From contig NZ_JALLIY010000010.1 of assembly GCF_023242315.1 (NCBI RefSeq), forward strand, positions 1 through 64,000: DNA of 64,000 nucleotides. The letters are read 5' to 3'. Positions 34,845 through 43,688 of the stretch are shown piece after piece (positions within the stretch are counted from its first letter, which is position 1; every line of letters starts with the position of its first letter). The notes beneath the pieces were generated by a model, which saw only the letters and a list, made by a program, of their open reading frames with translations, made no database searches and was not told the DNA's origin. The position numbers were made by a program, and so were the translations under genes. Source of the stretch: Pseudomonas sp. MWU13-2105. GTDB lineage: Bacteria > Pseudomonadota > Gammaproteobacteria > Pseudomonadales > Pseudomonadaceae.

Positions 34845-36227
34845 TTACAGGCGGCCATACTCGCGCGCCGTGCGATCGACCGCGATGCGGGTCTTGTCCA
34901 CCAGCTCATCGAGCTCGGCGCGTGTGGCGATCAGGGCCGGTGCCATGATCATCCGGCCCAGGGTCGAGCGGATGATCAGGCCTTCTTCAAAGCCGATGGT
35001 GCGGCAGCGCCAGGCGATCTCGTTCTCGTTGGCAAAGCGCTTGCGGCTGGCCTTGTCCTCGGCGAACTGCAGCGCGGCGACCAGACCGACGCCCTGGATT
35101 TCACCCACCAGCGGATGCTGGCCGAAGACTTCCCGCAGGCAGTTCTGCAGATAAGGCCCGGTATCGGTTTTCACCTGCCGCACCACACCTTCGTCGCGCA
35201 GGGCCTTGAGGTTGGCAATGGCCACCGCCGCCGCCACCGGGTGGCCGGAGTAGGTCAGCCCGTGGGCGAACACGCCGCCCTTTTCCACCAGGGCTTCGGC
35301 CATGCGCCGCGACAGGATCAAACCGCCCATGGGGATGTAGCCCGAGGTCAGGCCCTTGGCAATCGACAGCGTGTCGGGTTCGAAGCCGAACGTCTGGTGG
35401 GCGAACCATTCGCCGGTGCGGCCAAAGCCGCCGATGACTTCGTCGGCGCACAACAGCACATCGTATTGACGGCAGATGCGCTGGATTTCCGGCCAATAGC
35501 TGGCGGGCGGAATGATCATGCCGCCGGCGCCCTGGAACGGCTCGGCGACGAAGGCGGCGACTTTGTCGGCGCCCAGTTCGAGGATTTTCTCTTCCAGCTG
35601 GCGGGCTGCGCGCAGGCCGAATTCCTCCGGGCTCAGGTCGCCGTCGTGGGCGAACCAGTAGGGCTCGTCGATGTGCGCTACGTCCGGGATGGTGCCACCC
35701 ATTTCATGCATGAATTTCATGCCGCCCAGGGCCGTCGCCGCCAGGGTCGAGCCGTGGTAGCCGTTCCAGCGGCCGATCATGATTTTTTTCTCCGGCTTGC
35801 CCATCACCTGCCAGAACCGGCGCACCGTGCGGATCAGCACCTCATTGGCCTCGGAGCCGGAGTTGGTGTAGATGGCGTGGCTGTAGTGCCCCGGCAGCAG
35901 GCTGAACAGCAGCTCGGAGAGTTCGATCACCGCCGGGTGGGTGGTGTGGAAGAACATATTGTAATAGGGCAACTGTTCCAGCTGCGCGCTGGCGGCGGCG
36001 GCGAGGTCCTTGCGGCCATAACCGAGGTTGGTGCACCACAGGCCCGACATGCCGTCCAGGTAGCGCTGGCCATCGTTGTCCCAGAGCGTCAGGCGGTCGC
36101 CGCCGACCATCACCCGCGGGCCCTCGGCATTGAGTGCTTTCTGGTCGACGAATGCATGGATGTGGTGGGCGGCGTCGGCGGCCTGGTAGTCGCGGGTGCT
36201 GCGATTGGGGTCGAGTTCGGCGGACAT
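34845..36227 (-). CDS. Class III aminotransferase (SpuC/omega-amino acid-pyruvate type)
   Basis: A 460-residue PLP enzyme with the class III signature LLCADEVIGGFGRTGEWFAH and the PLP lysine in SIAKGLTSGYIPMGG. It resembles putrescine- or beta-alanine-pyruvate aminotransferases, which move a terminal amino group to pyruvate. GGAG precedes the ATG. It is divergent from the TetR gene with AT-rich repeats between, so TetR probably controls it. Confidence 0.92.
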   Translation of the reverse strand: MSAELDPNRSTRDYQAADAAHHIHAFVDQKALNAEGPRVMVGGDRLTLWDNDGQRYLDGMSGLWCTNLGYGRKDLAAAASAQLEQLPYYNMFFHTTHPAVIELSELLFSLLPGHYSHAIYTNSGSEANEVLIRTVRRFWQVMGKPEKKIMIGRWNGYHGSTLAATALGGMKFMHEMGGTIPDVAHIDEPYWFAHDGDLSPEEFGLRAARQLEEKILELGADKVAAFVAEPFQGAGGMIIPPASYWPEIQRICRQYDVLLCADEVIGGFGRTGEWFAHQTFGFEPDTLSIAKGLTSGYIPMGGLILSRRMAEALVEKGGVFAHGLTYSGHPVAAAVAIANLKALRDEGVVRQVKTDTGPYLQNCLREVFGQHPLVGEIQGVGLVAALQFAEDKASRKRFANENEIAWRCRTIGFEEGLIIRSTLGRMIMAPALIATRAELDELVDKTRIAVDRTAREYGRL

Positions 36228-36257
36228 GGTTTATCTCCAGGGGTGGGGTGACTGAAT

Positions 36258-36318
36258 AATATTTGGCATTGGAAAATATTTTTGTAAAGAAAATATTTGT
36301 TGGTGGAAATATATTTCC
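36258..36318. promoter_or_regulatory. AT-rich palindromes between aminotransferase and TetR genes
   Basis: A perfect 14-base palindrome GGAAATATATTTCC lies at 36305-36318. GAAAATATTT is repeated at 36272-36281 and 36289-36298, and AATATTT occurs at 36258-36264. The cluster sits between the two divergent starts and fits operators for the TetR protein, with several half-sites. Confidence 0.6.
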
Positions 36319-36357
36319 GTAGGCTGGGACCTATCGCCCAATCACATCAGGACCTAC

Positions 36358-36990
36358 ATGAGCGGACTCAGGGAGCGGCAAAAGGAACAGCGTCGGCAGG
36401 TGATCGCCGAGGCCGCGCTGGCGCTGTTCAAGGCCAACGGTTTCGCGGCCACCAGCCTGGAGCAGATCGCCAACCAGGCCGGTGTCTCGGCGCCCACGGT
36501 GGTGAATTATTTCGGCGGCAAGCAGGAAATTCTCGTGGCCTTGCTCAAGGCCCCCGACGAGCAGGCGATGCGCGAGGCGCGCGCCCATCTCGACGACAAC
36601 AGCGACCCGCTGGAGGCCCTGTGCGAGCTGGAAGGGCTGATGACCCATTACCAGTTGCAGGCCATGCCCGCTTCCCTGTGGCGCGAGCTGGCGCCATCGC
36701 TGTTCACCGGCGAGTTGTCCCAGGCCTTGCAGCCGTGGAACAGCGCTGTGATTGAAGAAACCAAGGCCTTGCTCCTGCACTTCCAGCGTTTGGGAAAAGT
36801 GCGCCCGAGCGTGGATATCGAGGTGGCCGCGACGCTATTCAATCAATACGCGAATGTCGCCTTTATCCGCCTGGCCACCGAGCCGAGCCCCGACCGTGAC
36901 GCCCATGCCCGGCACATGCGCAGTGTCCTGGGGTTGCTGTGTCACGGCATGCTGGTCGAGCAGGGCATCGCCGCTCCGGCGTCGGCCTGA
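36358..36990 (+). CDS. TetR-family transcriptional regulator
   Basis: A 210-residue TetR regulator with an N-terminal HTH (AALALFKANGFAATSLEQIANQAGVSAPTVVNYFGGKQEIL region) and a helical ligand domain. It is divergent from the aminotransferase and followed in the same direction by a flavin monooxygenase and RidA, which it may also control. The palindrome array starts 40 bases upstream. Confidence 0.92.
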   Translation: MSGLRERQKEQRRQVIAEAALALFKANGFAATSLEQIANQAGVSAPTVVNYFGGKQEILVALLKAPDEQAMREARAHLDDNSDPLEALCELEGLMTHYQLQAMPASLWRELAPSLFTGELSQALQPWNSAVIEETKALLLHFQRLGKVRPSVDIEVAATLFNQYANVAFIRLATEPSPDRDAHARHMRSVLGLLCHGMLVEQGIAAPASA

Positions 36991-37102
36991 GGTTTCCCTA
37001 GGCCTAGTTTTTTCCTGTGTTGCGACGACAAAAAACATAATTTCGCTATTCCCTGTATCTGCACAGAATGCCTGCACACCCGTCTTCGAGAAGGACACAG
37101 GC

Positions 37103-38422
37103 ATGACAGCTGGAATCATTGAAATCGATACGCTTGTTGTGGGCGCCGGTCAGGCCGGCGTGGCCATGAGCGAGCATTTGAGCAAACTGGGCGTGCCACA
37201 CCTGGTGCTTGAACGCAACCGCATCGCCGAAGCCTGGCGCAGCGGCCGCTGGGATTCGCTGGTGGCCAATGGGCCGGCCTGGCACGATCGCTTTCCCGGC
37301 CTGGAGTTCGATGACCTCAGCCCGGACGCCTTCGCGCCCAAGGAGCGGGTGGCGGATTATTTCGAGGCCTATGCGCGCAAGTTCAATGCGCCGATCCGCA
37401 CCGGCGTGGAGGTCAGGACGGTCGAGCGCAACAGTGGCCGGCCGGGCTTTACCGTGGAAACTTCCGAGGGCGTGATCGAGGCCAAGCGCATTGTCGTGGC
37501 CACCGGACCTTTCCAGCACCCGGTGATCCCGGCCATTGCGCCAAAGGACCCAAGCATCCACCAGATGCATTCCGCGCAGTACCGCAATCCCCGACAACTG
37601 CCCGCAGGCGCGGTGCTGGTGGTGGGGGCCGGCTCTTCGGGGACGCAGATCGCCGATGAGCTGCAACGCAGCGGCCGCACGGTGTACCTATCGGTGGGCC
37701 AGCACGACCGGCCGCCGCGGGCCTATCGCCAGCGTGATTTCTGTTGGTGGCTGGGGGTGCTCGGCGAATGGGATGCCGTGGCCATGAAGCCGGGCCGGGA
37801 GCACGTGACCATTGCCGTCAGCGGTGCCGACGGCGGGCGCACGGTGGACTTCCGCGAACTGGCCCAACGCGGCCTGCAACTGGTGGGCCTGACCCAGTCG
37901 TTCGATAACGGCGTGGTCAGCTTCCAGGCTGATCTGGCGGATAACCTGGACCGCGGTGACGAGAACTATCTCGCGTTGCTCAATGCCGCTGACGCCTACG
38001 TCGAGCGCAACGGCCTGGACCTGCCGGCGGATCCGCAGGCCCGTCGCACCTTCCCCGATCCCGAGTGCGTGACCCGGCCGATTCTCCAGCTCGACCTGGC
38101 GGCGGCGGGCATCACCACGATCATCTGGGCCACCGGTTTTGCCACCGACTACAGCTGGATGAAGGTCGACGCCTTTGACGACAAGGGCAAGCCACGCCAT
38201 CAGCGCGGTGTATCCAGCGAGCCGGGTATCTACTTCCTGGGCCTGCCATGGCAGTCACGCCGCGGTTCGTCGTTTATCTGGGGCGTTTGGCACGATGCCA
38301 AGTACATCGCCGACCAGATTGCCATCCAGCGCCAGTACCTCACCTATCGTGATGCCGCGCAGCGCGAGGCGGAGGCGGCCGGCGCCAGTCCGTCAGCGAT
38401 CCGCTCCGCCGTCAGCGCTTGA
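37103..38422 (+). CDS. Flavin-containing monooxygenase-like oxidoreductase (CzcO/YUCCA type)
   Basis: A 439-residue FAD/NADPH protein with two nucleotide motifs, VVGAGQAGVAMSEHL near residue 12 and VVGAGSSGTQIADEL in the middle, and a late ATGFATDYSWM motif typical of flavin monooxygenases. Members hydroxylate amines or oxidise keto acids. ATG 37103 places the first motif normally. It probably acts on the amine substrate of this region; the exact step is unknown. Confidence 0.85.
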   Translation: MTAGIIEIDTLVVGAGQAGVAMSEHLSKLGVPHLVLERNRIAEAWRSGRWDSLVANGPAWHDRFPGLEFDDLSPDAFAPKERVADYFEAYARKFNAPIRTGVEVRTVERNSGRPGFTVETSEGVIEAKRIVVATGPFQHPVIPAIAPKDPSIHQMHSAQYRNPRQLPAGAVLVVGAGSSGTQIADELQRSGRTVYLSVGQHDRPPRAYRQRDFCWWLGVLGEWDAVAMKPGREHVTIAVSGADGGRTVDFRELAQRGLQLVGLTQSFDNGVVSFQADLADNLDRGDENYLALLNAADAYVERNGLDLPADPQARRTFPDPECVTRPILQLDLAAAGITTIIWATGFATDYSWMKVDAFDDKGKPRHQRGVSSEPGIYFLGLPWQSRRGSSFIWGVWHDAKYIADQIAIQRQYLTYRDAAQREAEAAGASPSAIRSAVSA

Positions 38423-38477
38423 TGTCCGAGAGCCGCACCCGGCTGTGCGGCGCTGTATTTCTTTTGAGGAGTTGTCA

Positions 38478-38915
38478 ATGTCCAAGCCCACCCATACGCG
38501 TATCCGCATGTTCAACACCAAGGACACCTACCCGAACCAGGCGCTGGACAATGATCTGTGCCAGGCGGTCCGCGCCGGCAACACGGTCTACGTGCGTGGT
38601 CAGATCGGCACCGACTTCGATGGCAACCTGGTGGGCCTGGGCGATCCCGGGGCGCAGGCCGAACAGGCGATGAAGAACGTCAAGCAGTTGCTCGAAGAGG
38701 CCGGCTCGGACCTGTCCCATATCGTCAAGACCACCACCTACATCATCGACCCGCGTTACCGCGAGCCTGTGTACCAGGTGGTCGGCAAATGGCTCAAGGG
38801 GGTGTTCCCGATCTCCACCGGCCTGGTGATCTCGGGGCTTGGCCAGCCGCAATGGTTGATGGAGATCGATGTGATTGCGGTGATCCCCGACAACTGGCCG
38901 GCCTCCCAGGCATAA
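38478..38915 (+). CDS. RidA-family protein
   Basis: A 145-residue RidA-family protein (STGLVISGLGQPQWLMEIDVIAVIP at the C-terminus). The usual catalytic Arg position in the P(V/A)R motif reads FPISTGLVIS here, so deaminase activity is not certain. It follows the monooxygenase by 55 bases, with GAGGAG upstream, and may clear enamine or imine products from it. Confidence 0.85.
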   Translation: MSKPTHTRIRMFNTKDTYPNQALDNDLCQAVRAGNTVYVRGQIGTDFDGNLVGLGDPGAQAEQAMKNVKQLLEEAGSDLSHIVKTTTYIIDPRYREPVYQVVGKWLKGVFPISTGLVISGLGQPQWLMEIDVIAVIPDNWPASQA

Positions 38916-39060
38916 GCCTTGTCCGGCGGACATCGATACGCCGGGCCGGGTATTTTGCAGGAGGTGATGGTTTTTTTTGGGGGGCTGGCACCAGTGGTGG
39001 CAGTACCGCCACGGCCGAGGGCCGGGTTGTCGTGAAACAGCGAGCAGTAGTGCGCTGGCC

Positions 39061-40134
39061 TCAGGCTTTCGCCGGCTCCGGCCATAACCCGACATGAATC
39101 AAGGCGGTCACGCCGACCCCCAGCAGTATGCCCACCAGACGATCGCGGATTTCGCTGAGGTCGGTCATCGGCGCGAAGTCGGCCAGCAGCGCCAGGGCGA
39201 AGCCGAACACGATCTGGATCCCGGCATAGCTGCTGCGCGGCGAGCCGGCGCTGACCCAGGCGGCCAGGCCCAGCACCGGCAGGCTCATCAGCAACAGGCC
39301 GACGATGCTGTCGATGCGCGGTACCACCCAGACCATGCACAACAGGGCCAGGGCGCTGCCGACCAGGCAACCGAGGATGCGCAGCAAGCCTTTGTGCAGG
39401 GTTTTTTCCAGGCTCGGCATGGCGGTGATCAGGCAGGTGAGCATGGCGGTGTGGATACCGGGCCAGTTGACCGCGGTGTAGAGCAGGTAGCACAGCAGGG
39501 TGGCGAGCAGGGTCTTGAAGGCGAACTGCGGATAAACCGGGTTTTCGAAGGCATCGGCCACCAGCAGTGGCGGCTTGGCGGTCGTTGCCTTGTCACCGGG
39601 TGGCGCAGGTGCCGGCAGCAGCAGGGTGTTGACCGCCACGGTCACCAGCGTCGGATAGGCAATCGCGACCCAGGCCCAGAGGCAGGCGCGGGTCAGGGCT
39701 TCGGGATCGTTATTGAGGTCCACCTGGCTCTGGATATAGAGGGTTACCAGGGCCACCACGAAAAACAGCGGCCCGAGCCGGCAGGTGCGCATGAAAAACA
39801 CGCTGACGAAAAACACCAGGCTGGCGCCGGCGATGCGCAGCAGCGGATAGTCGAAGCTGAATTTGAGCAGCAGGATCGCCAGGCCCACGGCGAGGGTGGC
39901 ACTGACGATAAACAGCGTGCCGAGCATTTTGGTCAGGGCCACGCTCGACTGGGTGACGAAAAACACCAGCACCAGGGAGATGGACAGCAACGGCACCTGC
40001 AAGCTCATGGCGAGCAGGATGACAATCGTGCAAGAGAGCAGATGACGGAAGACTGCGTCCGCCCTGCCAGGCTGATCGCTCATTTCTTCCTTGAAAATTT
40101 CCCATAACGATTGCCCCAGCGCGTTTCCCTTCAT
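39061..40134 (-). CDS. FUSC/DUF2955-family inner-membrane efflux protein
   Basis: A 357-residue membrane protein with about ten hydrophobic segments in two groups and a central soluble linker near APAPPGDKATTAKPP. It matches FUSC-type proteins that work with an HlyD adaptor to export aromatic acids or other small molecules. It overlaps the adaptor gene (ATGA at 40131-40134). It is shorter than AaeB-type proteins, as is usual for DUF2955 members. Confidence 0.83.
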   Translation of the reverse strand: MKGNALGQSLWEIFKEEMSDQPGRADAVFRHLLSCTIVILLAMSLQVPLLSISLVLVFFVTQSSVALTKMLGTLFIVSATLAVGLAILLLKFSFDYPLLRIAGASLVFFVSVFFMRTCRLGPLFFVVALVTLYIQSQVDLNNDPEALTRACLWAWVAIAYPTLVTVAVNTLLLPAPAPPGDKATTAKPPLLVADAFENPVYPQFAFKTLLATLLCYLLYTAVNWPGIHTAMLTCLITAMPSLEKTLHKGLLRILGCLVGSALALLCMVWVVPRIDSIVGLLLMSLPVLGLAAWVSAGSPRSSYAGIQIVFGFALALLADFAPMTDLSEIRDRLVGILLGVGVTALIHVGLWPEPAKA

Positions 40135-41198
40135 GGCGTTGCGGCCGTCGCGGCGGCTGTCGGAGCGCTACCGGTGCTGATGACCGCCACCGCCGACGCC
40201 CCGAGGCGAAACGGCTGCAGGTCCGCGCCATTGACCCGGATGCGCACCGGAAAGCGTTGCGAAACCCGGACCCAGTTGATCGACCGCGCGACCTTGGGCA
40301 AGCCGTTGATATCCGTCCCGCCATCGTCGGGAAACACGCCGAAGCCGATCGAGTCGACATTGCCACTGAATGTCCGGCGGGTATCGCTCATCAGGTAAAC
40401 GCTGGCGGCGTCGCCCGGGCGAATGTTTTCCAGCTCGGTTTCACGGAAATTCGCCACCACATACCAGTGCCCCGTATCGATCAGGCTGAACACCGACTGG
40501 CCCGCCGAGGCGAACTGGCCGGCGGCGGTCTTGAGGCCCACCACGCGGCCTTCGAACGGTGCGCGAACGGTGCTGTACTCGACGTTCAGCGCGGCCCGGG
40601 CGATCTGCGCTTCAATCACCGCCCGGTGGGCCACCAGCGCATCGACACCGCTGACCGCCGCAGTGGCCTGGCGAGCTTGTAGCTGGCTGACATTGAGTTG
40701 CGACTGGGCACTGCGCCTGGAGGTTCGTGACTGGTCGATGGCCTCCGCCGAGATATATCCGTGGGCCAGCAGGGCCTCCTGGCGCTTGAGGGTGTCGCCG
40801 CTTTGCTTGGCCAGCGCCTGGACCCGCTCGATTTCGGCATGCGCCGCCGCGGCATTCAGGCGCTGGGCGGCGACCTGGCGTTCGTTCAGGCCGATCTGCC
40901 GATCCAGTTCCACCAGTGATGCCTTGGCCTCGTCCAGTGCCGCCTGGTAGGGGCGCGGATCGATGCGCATCAGTACATCGCCCTGATGGACCGGCTGGTT
41001 TTCCCGCACCGGCAGCTCGACGATGCGCCCGCTGACCTGCGGGGTGACATTGACGGTATCGGCATAGGCATAGGCGTCGTCGGTGCGCGGTTGCGCATCC
41101 AGCCGGGCGATCACCCAGAGCAACAGGCCCAGGGCGGCAATGCAGAGGGCGGCGATCAGCAGTCGACGAGGAAGGTGTGGAGACGAGTGTGTTTGCAT
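40131..41198 (-). CDS. HlyD-family membrane fusion protein (MdtN-like)
   Basis: A 355-residue periplasmic adaptor with an N-terminal membrane anchor (RLLIAALCIAALGLLLWVIARL), a lipoyl-like segment (VSGRIVELPVRENQPVHQGDVLMRIDP), a long coiled coil and a beta-barrel part. It connects the FUSC pump to an outer-membrane channel. No channel gene is present here, so a TolC-like protein from elsewhere must serve. Middle gene of the YtcA-HlyD-FUSC operon. Confidence 0.9.
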   Translation of the reverse strand: MQTHSSPHLPRRLLIAALCIAALGLLLWVIARLDAQPRTDDAYAYADTVNVTPQVSGRIVELPVRENQPVHQGDVLMRIDPRPYQAALDEAKASLVELDRQIGLNERQVAAQRLNAAAAHAEIERVQALAKQSGDTLKRQEALLAHGYISAEAIDQSRTSRRSAQSQLNVSQLQARQATAAVSGVDALVAHRAVIEAQIARAALNVEYSTVRAPFEGRVVGLKTAAGQFASAGQSVFSLIDTGHWYVVANFRETELENIRPGDAASVYLMSDTRRTFSGNVDSIGFGVFPDDGGTDINGLPKVARSINWVRVSQRFPVRIRVNGADLQPFRLGASAVAVISTGSAPTAAATAATP

Positions 41199-41213
41199 GG
41201 GGAAACGCCCGGG

Positions 41214-41516
41214 TTAGAAGAAGACCAGCCAGCTCAGCAGCGAAAAAAGCAGGGCCAGCAGCGGGTAGCTCAGCACCCAGGGCCGCAGCCATGCAGTACG
41301 CTGTGTCCTGAGCAGCACGGCCCGGACCAGGAAGGTCAGCAGCACGCCGGCGATTGCGCAAAACAACCAGTCCGGGAAATACGCGCCGATCACACTGATC
41401 GACGGTGCTTGCTTGCAGCCGGCCAGGAGCAGGCCGGCCAGCGCGCCGGCCAGCGCTTTGGCGCCGCGAGGCAGGCGTCCGTGCGGACGGGGGACGCAGG
41501 GGGGCAGGGTATTCAT
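41214..41516 (-). CDS. YtcA-family lipoprotein
   Basis: A 100-residue protein with a lipobox (GLLLAGC) after a hydrophobic start and two membrane segments, as in YtcA proteins of mdtNOP-type operons. The ATG at 41516 was preferred over the GTG one codon earlier. First gene of the efflux operon. Its role is not known; it may help assemble the pump. Confidence 0.78.
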   Translation of the reverse strand: MNTLPPCVPRPHGRLPRGAKALAGALAGLLLAGCKQAPSISVIGAYFPDWLFCAIAGVLLTFLVRAVLLRTQRTAWLRPWVLSYPLLALLFSLLSWLVFF

Positions 41517-41682
41517 CACGGTCGAGGTTTCTGGTCTGATAGGCGAAATGGAGCACGCCGCCGACGGCTTGTGCCCGGATCGAAGCGGGCGAGTGTTGCG
41601 CGGTCCTGCGTTGGCGATAGTTTAGCGATGGCGTCTGGGGTGAACATGATCTGTTCGGCCATTTAATTGATAGGAGTGCACT

Positions 41683-41727
41683 GTGATCGACCTTGGGTTC
41701 CTTTCGGCGGAGTCGACGCGCGGGTGA
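41683..41727 (+). CDS. 14-codon upstream ORF overlapping the AraC start
   Basis: A GTG at 41683 with a strong AGGAG six bases upstream opens a 14-codon frame (MIDLGFLSAESTRG) whose TGA overlaps the GTG start of the AraC gene (GTGA at 41724-41727). The AraC GTG itself has only a distant GGAG. This layout fits translational coupling through a leader peptide. Too short for homology; inference from the overlap and ribosome site. Confidence 0.4.
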   Translation: MIDLGFLSAESTRG

Positions 41728-42746
41728 ATAATCAACAGCGTAGCATCAGCAGTGCGGTGATCATGGCCAAGGTCGGCGCCGAGCGCGGCCTGTCGAGCAT
41801 GGATTTTCTCGCGGGCTCCGGACTTGAGCCCGCCGACCTGGAAAACCCGACCAGCCTTATTACCTTCGAGCAGGAATTCCGGCTGATCCGCAACCTGCTC
41901 AAGCACTGCGGGTGCGTCACAGGCCTGGGCCTGGAAGTGGGGACGCGCTACCGCTTCACCTCACTGGCCGCACTGGGCTTTGCCCTGGTCAGCAGTTCCA
42001 CCTTGCGCGATGCCTTTTCACTGATTCCGCGTTATTCCGAGTTGAACGCCAGCCTGGTGCGGGTGGCGATCGATGCCAGGGCGACGGACCTGCGAATCGA
42101 ATGTGAAGAGAGCGATGTTCCCCTGGATCTGCGCCCGTTCATCGTCGAGCGGTCCTTTGTCGCCGGACTGAGGATCGCTGGCGATCTGCTTGGACGCACG
42201 GCGCTACCCCGGGCCATTGAGTTCAGCTTTGCCGAGCCGGCCGATGTTGAGCCTTATCAACGGCTGACCGGTGTGCGCCCGCGCTTCAATGCACCGAAAA
42301 GCGCCCTGGTCTTCAGTCAGGTCGATGCGGATATCCTCCTGGCATTGGCCGATCCCCTGGCGCTGCATATCGCCCATGACCAGTGTCGCCGTGGTTTGCA
42401 GGGCGCGCCGAAGAGCGGCGGGTTGGTCGGGCGGGTGCGCGAGTTACTGGCCGCGCAACCGGCCGCCATGCCGACCATGACGGCATTGGCCGAAACCCTG
42501 TGCATGTCGGTGCGGACCTTGCGGCGTCGCTTGCGCGAGGAGGGCGCGAGCTATCTCGGCTTGTGCGACGAAGTCCGTGAGGTCATGGCCGAACGTCTGT
42601 TGACGGGGTCGCGCCTGCAGATCGAGCAGATTGCCGAGACGCTGGGGTATTCCGAGTCCGCCAGCTTTATCCATGCGTTCAAGCGCTGGACGGGGGAATC
42701 GCCCCATGCCTTTCGACGGGCCCGGGCTCAGTTGCGTTCCGAGTAG
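41724..42746 (+). CDS. AraC-family regulator (arabinose-binding-like N-terminus)
   Basis: A 340-residue regulator with an N-terminal Arabinose_bd-type (PF12625-like) domain and a C-terminal AraC HTH (ETLCMSVRTLRRRLREEG ... IAETLGYSESASFIHAFKRWTGESPHAFRR region). Divergent from the YtcA-HlyD-FUSC operon, so it is a candidate regulator of it. The start is uncertain: the GTG at 41724 matches the expected N-terminus, and the overlapping upstream ORF may drive it. Confidence 0.85.
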   Translation: MNNQQRSISSAVIMAKVGAERGLSSMDFLAGSGLEPADLENPTSLITFEQEFRLIRNLLKHCGCVTGLGLEVGTRYRFTSLAALGFALVSSSTLRDAFSLIPRYSELNASLVRVAIDARATDLRIECEESDVPLDLRPFIVERSFVAGLRIAGDLLGRTALPRAIEFSFAEPADVEPYQRLTGVRPRFNAPKSALVFSQVDADILLALADPLALHIAHDQCRRGLQGAPKSGGLVGRVRELLAAQPAAMPTMTALAETLCMSVRTLRRRLREEGASYLGLCDEVREVMAERLLTGSRLQIEQIAETLGYSESASFIHAFKRWTGESPHAFRRARAQLRSE

Positions 42747-42893
42747 GGGGGATTGGGTGCCGCCGGGCGCCTGCCATCGCTTTTGGGTAGAGCGCACTAT
42801 AATTAATCAGCGTCTGTGTGGCGGTGGCGCGTACTCCACAGCCGCGCCCCAGGTATGAACAGTACGTCTGAAGGCTCGACAGAGGGTTCTGCC

Positions 42894-43244
42894 ATGAAAA
42901 ACCATTCCTTGCAGCATTACTCCCACGATCTGGGCATGGCCGTGCACGACACGTGGACCACCGCCCGGGTCAAATCCGCCCTGGCCATGGCGGACTCCGC
43001 GCAAAGCCTGCATATCCATGTGAAAACCCATGCCGGTACGGTGGCGTTGAGCGGTCGGGTACTGACCCATCGTCAGTGCGAGCAGGTCATTGAGCGGGTC
43101 CGGGCGGTGCCTGGGGTGCTCGACGTCGATGCCCGGGAGCTGCTGACCCATGTGTTCATGCCCGCCAGCTCAATGCAAGCGCCCGATGCCGAAGAGGCCA
43201 ACGAGTACCGGCCACCATTGCCACGGCGCGAGGATGATCAATAA
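42894..43244 (+). CDS. BON-domain protein
   Basis: A 116-residue protein with one BON domain (TTARVKSALAMADSAQSLHIHVKTHAGTVALSG...AVPGVLDVDARELL). BON domains bind membranes or ligands, and the family includes OsmY-like stress proteins. No signal peptide is visible, so its location is unclear. The ATG at 42894 has AGAGGG upstream. A stem-loop follows the stop. Confidence 0.8.
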   Translation: MKNHSLQHYSHDLGMAVHDTWTTARVKSALAMADSAQSLHIHVKTHAGTVALSGRVLTHRQCEQVIERVRAVPGVLDVDARELLTHVFMPASSMQAPDAEEANEYRPPLPRREDDQ

Positions 43245-43261
43245 GCGCCTGATGCATCAGC

Positions 43262-43287
43262 GGCAGGGTCGGCTACGCGGCCCTGCC
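43262..43287 (+). terminator. Stem-loop after the BON gene
   Basis: GGCAGGG pairs with CCCTGCC, extended by two more pairs, with an eight-base loop. The following run is CTGTTTCCC, so it is a weak terminator at best. Confidence 0.45.
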
Positions 43288-43333
43288 TGGCTGTTTCCCG
43301 GTCGGCCGTGCTCGCCATAAGCTTGCTCTATCC

Positions 43334-43350
43334 TATAGGGGGGGATAGTA
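43334..43350 (+). promoter_or_regulatory. RcnR-type operator
   Basis: A run of seven G flanked by TATA and ATAGTA, about 37 bases before rcnR. RcnR/CsoR-family repressors of the RcnR type bind sites with a G-tract between AT-rich inverted ends (TACT-G6-N-AGTA). The fit and position make this the likely rcnRA operator. Confidence 0.7.
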
Positions 43351-43386
43351 TGCGCGCGTCATTCATCGAGACCCGAGACGCCAGTC

Positions 43387-43680
43387 ATGAGCGAGCACGA
43401 ACATGGCCACCCCCATCCCCACCAGAGCCATGAAGCGATCATCAAGCGCCTGAAGCGTGCCGACGGCCATTTGCGCAGCATCATCGGCATGATTGAAGAA
43501 GGGCGTGAGTGCGTCGACATCGCCCAGCAACTGCATGCCGTGGAAAAAGCGGTGTGCCAGGCCAAGCGCACGCTTATCCAGGATCACATCGATCACTGTC
43601 TGGAAGATACCGTTTCGGCGCTGAACAGCGGCGAGCGCGCACCGCTGGAAGCCTTTAAACAAATCACCAAGTATCTCTAG
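43387..43680 (+). CDS. rcnR: Ni/Co-sensing repressor RcnR (CsoR/DUF156 family)
   Basis: A 97-residue all-helical repressor. The His-rich N-terminus (SEHEHGHPHPHQSH), the Cys in GRECVD and the two His of QDHIDHCLE match the RcnR metal-binding pattern rather than the Cu(I) CsoR pattern. It would release DNA on binding Ni2+ or Co2+ and so allow efflux. It is followed eight bases later by rcnA. Confidence 0.85.
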   Translation: MSEHEHGHPHPHQSHEAIIKRLKRADGHLRSIIGMIEEGRECVDIAQQLHAVEKAVCQAKRTLIQDHIDHCLEDTVSALNSGERAPLEAFKQITKYL

Positions 43681-43688
43681 GTTCTGAC

